From: JBLHKE01 sp047619485 | GTDB taxonomy: Bacteria > Verrucomicrobiota > Verrucomicrobiia > Verrucomicrobiales > DEV007 | Direction of reading: 5' to 3' | Assembly (NCBI GenBank): GCA_047619485.1 | Contig: JBLHKE010000441.1 | Span: 1-6,673, forward strand | DNA length: 6,673 nt | Shown: in pieces, positions 6,156 through 6,673 of the stretch | Layout of the letters: the number at the start of each line of letters is the position of its first letter | Position numbering within the stretch: the stretch's first letter is position 1 | The notes under the pieces: generated by a model | Database searches by the model: none | The model's input: only the letters and a program-made list of their open reading frames with translations | What the model was told of the DNA's origin: nothing | Program-made: the position numbers and the translations under genes

Positions 6156-6673
6156 CTACTCAGAGTCCAGATGTTGATCCTTGATCTTGGCCTTCTTGTC
6201 ACCGAGGAGATGCCTGGAGAGGAATTCGCTCACTAGGCGATTGACCTCGGCGGCGGCTTTTCCAAAGCTCCCGTGGCCACCGCCATCGATGGTGATGAGG
6301 TTCGAACTCACGTCCGTTGCTAACAGCTTGTTGTGGAAATCGACCGACTGGGGGTAGGGCACCAGTTTGTCAGCAGTGCCGTGGACATTGAGAGTTGGTG
6401 CGTCGTCCTTGGTGATGTGGGTGATGGGCGATGCGCTGCGAGCCTGTTTCTTGGTGTCCTGGAGAGTGCCTCCGACGAGAATTGACTCGGGCGAGTCGGG
6501 CGCGTTGTGATCCATCGTGCTCGGGTGGTCAGCCATCGTCAGAAGCTCGCTAGGCCCGAAGAAATTCACCACGCAATCGACCCGGCTGCTCTGGTCGAGG
6601 TGCTTGCCGATCTCGCCTTCGAGCGCTTCGACGTCGCCTGATGTCCCGAGCATGGCGACCAGGTGGCCACCGG
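6156..6673 (-). CDS. Alpha/beta hydrolase, BD-FAE / prolyl-oligopeptidase-like esterase (C-terminal part)
   Basis: The last 171 residues are present and the frame is open at the right edge. The visible sequence begins GGHLVAMLGTSGD, which is the segment directly after the nucleophile elbow (G-x-S-A-G-G-H-L in this family), so the catalytic Ser is just outside the window. SSRVDCVVNFFGPSELL is the family's strand and loop after the elbow. HGTADKLVPYPQS carries the expected catalytic Asp (codon 6369-6371), and IDGGGHGSFG carries the catalytic His (6273-6275). The charged tail GDKKAKIKDQHLDSE follows the last helix. Family members hydrolyse ester bonds, often acetyl or feruloyl groups on plant or algal polysaccharides; the actual substrate cannot be read here. 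A Met at 6653 is internal and not the start. The LTD/CotH gene follows 63 bp downstream in the same direction. Confidence 0.88.
   Translation of the reverse strand, partial: GGHLVAMLGTSGDVEALEGEIGKHLDQSSRVDCVVNFFGPSELLTMADHPSTMDHNAPDSPESILVGGTLQDTKKQARSASPITHITKDDAPTLNVHGTADKLVPYPQSVDFHNKLLATDVSSNLITIDGGGHGSFGKAAAEVNRLVSEFLSRHLLGDKKAKIKDQHLDSE

Overview
The window looks like accessory chromosome from a moderately GC-rich member of the Verrucomicrobiota, with Planctomycetota as the second choice. This rests on the very large secreted protein. It combines LamG-like, thrombospondin type 3, lamin-tail (LTD), chitobiase C-terminal and CotH-type modules, and it ends in a C-terminal domain (DGD-x-LP-x-x-IEF-x-LG-x-DP ... 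RRFMRL) that is a hallmark of exported verrucomicrobial proteins. A BD-FAE-like esterase next to it fits the same groups. The assignment is recognition by eye, not a database result.

All genes lie on the minus strand, so transcription runs from high to low coordinates. (1) 6156-6673 is the C-terminal part of an alpha/beta hydrolase whose catalytic serine lies just outside the window. (2) 6093-6155 is a short spacer. (3) 1659-6092 is one intact 1477-residue secreted LTD/CotH protein. (4) 1558-1658 is an AT-richer spacer with a perfect 9-bp-stem hairpin and a plausible Shine-Dalgarno sequence. (5) 1-1557 is the remnant of a BON-repeat/OmpA-domain envelope protein that runs off the left edge.

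The OmpA-type gene is the most informative part. It carries two separate lesions. The first is a one-base frameshift near 1420-1426, on a sequence that also reads as a formal -1 slippery heptamer. The second is a 168-bp interval (512-679) that is an almost full-length imperfect inverted repeat, read here as a miniature inverted-repeat transposable element (MITE). Both ends carry CTAG. Removing one CTAG-to-CTAG unit (164 bp, which is 2 mod 3) rejoins the upstream and downstream reading frames exactly. This supports a recent insertion with a TA or CTAG target duplication.

The three genes have no demonstrable common pathway. The hydrolase and the LTD/CotH protein are close enough (63 bp) to share a transcript. 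The OmpA-type gene has its own ribosome binding site behind a hairpin and was probably a separate unit. I saw no tRNA, rRNA, CRISPR array, riboswitch or complete insertion sequence.
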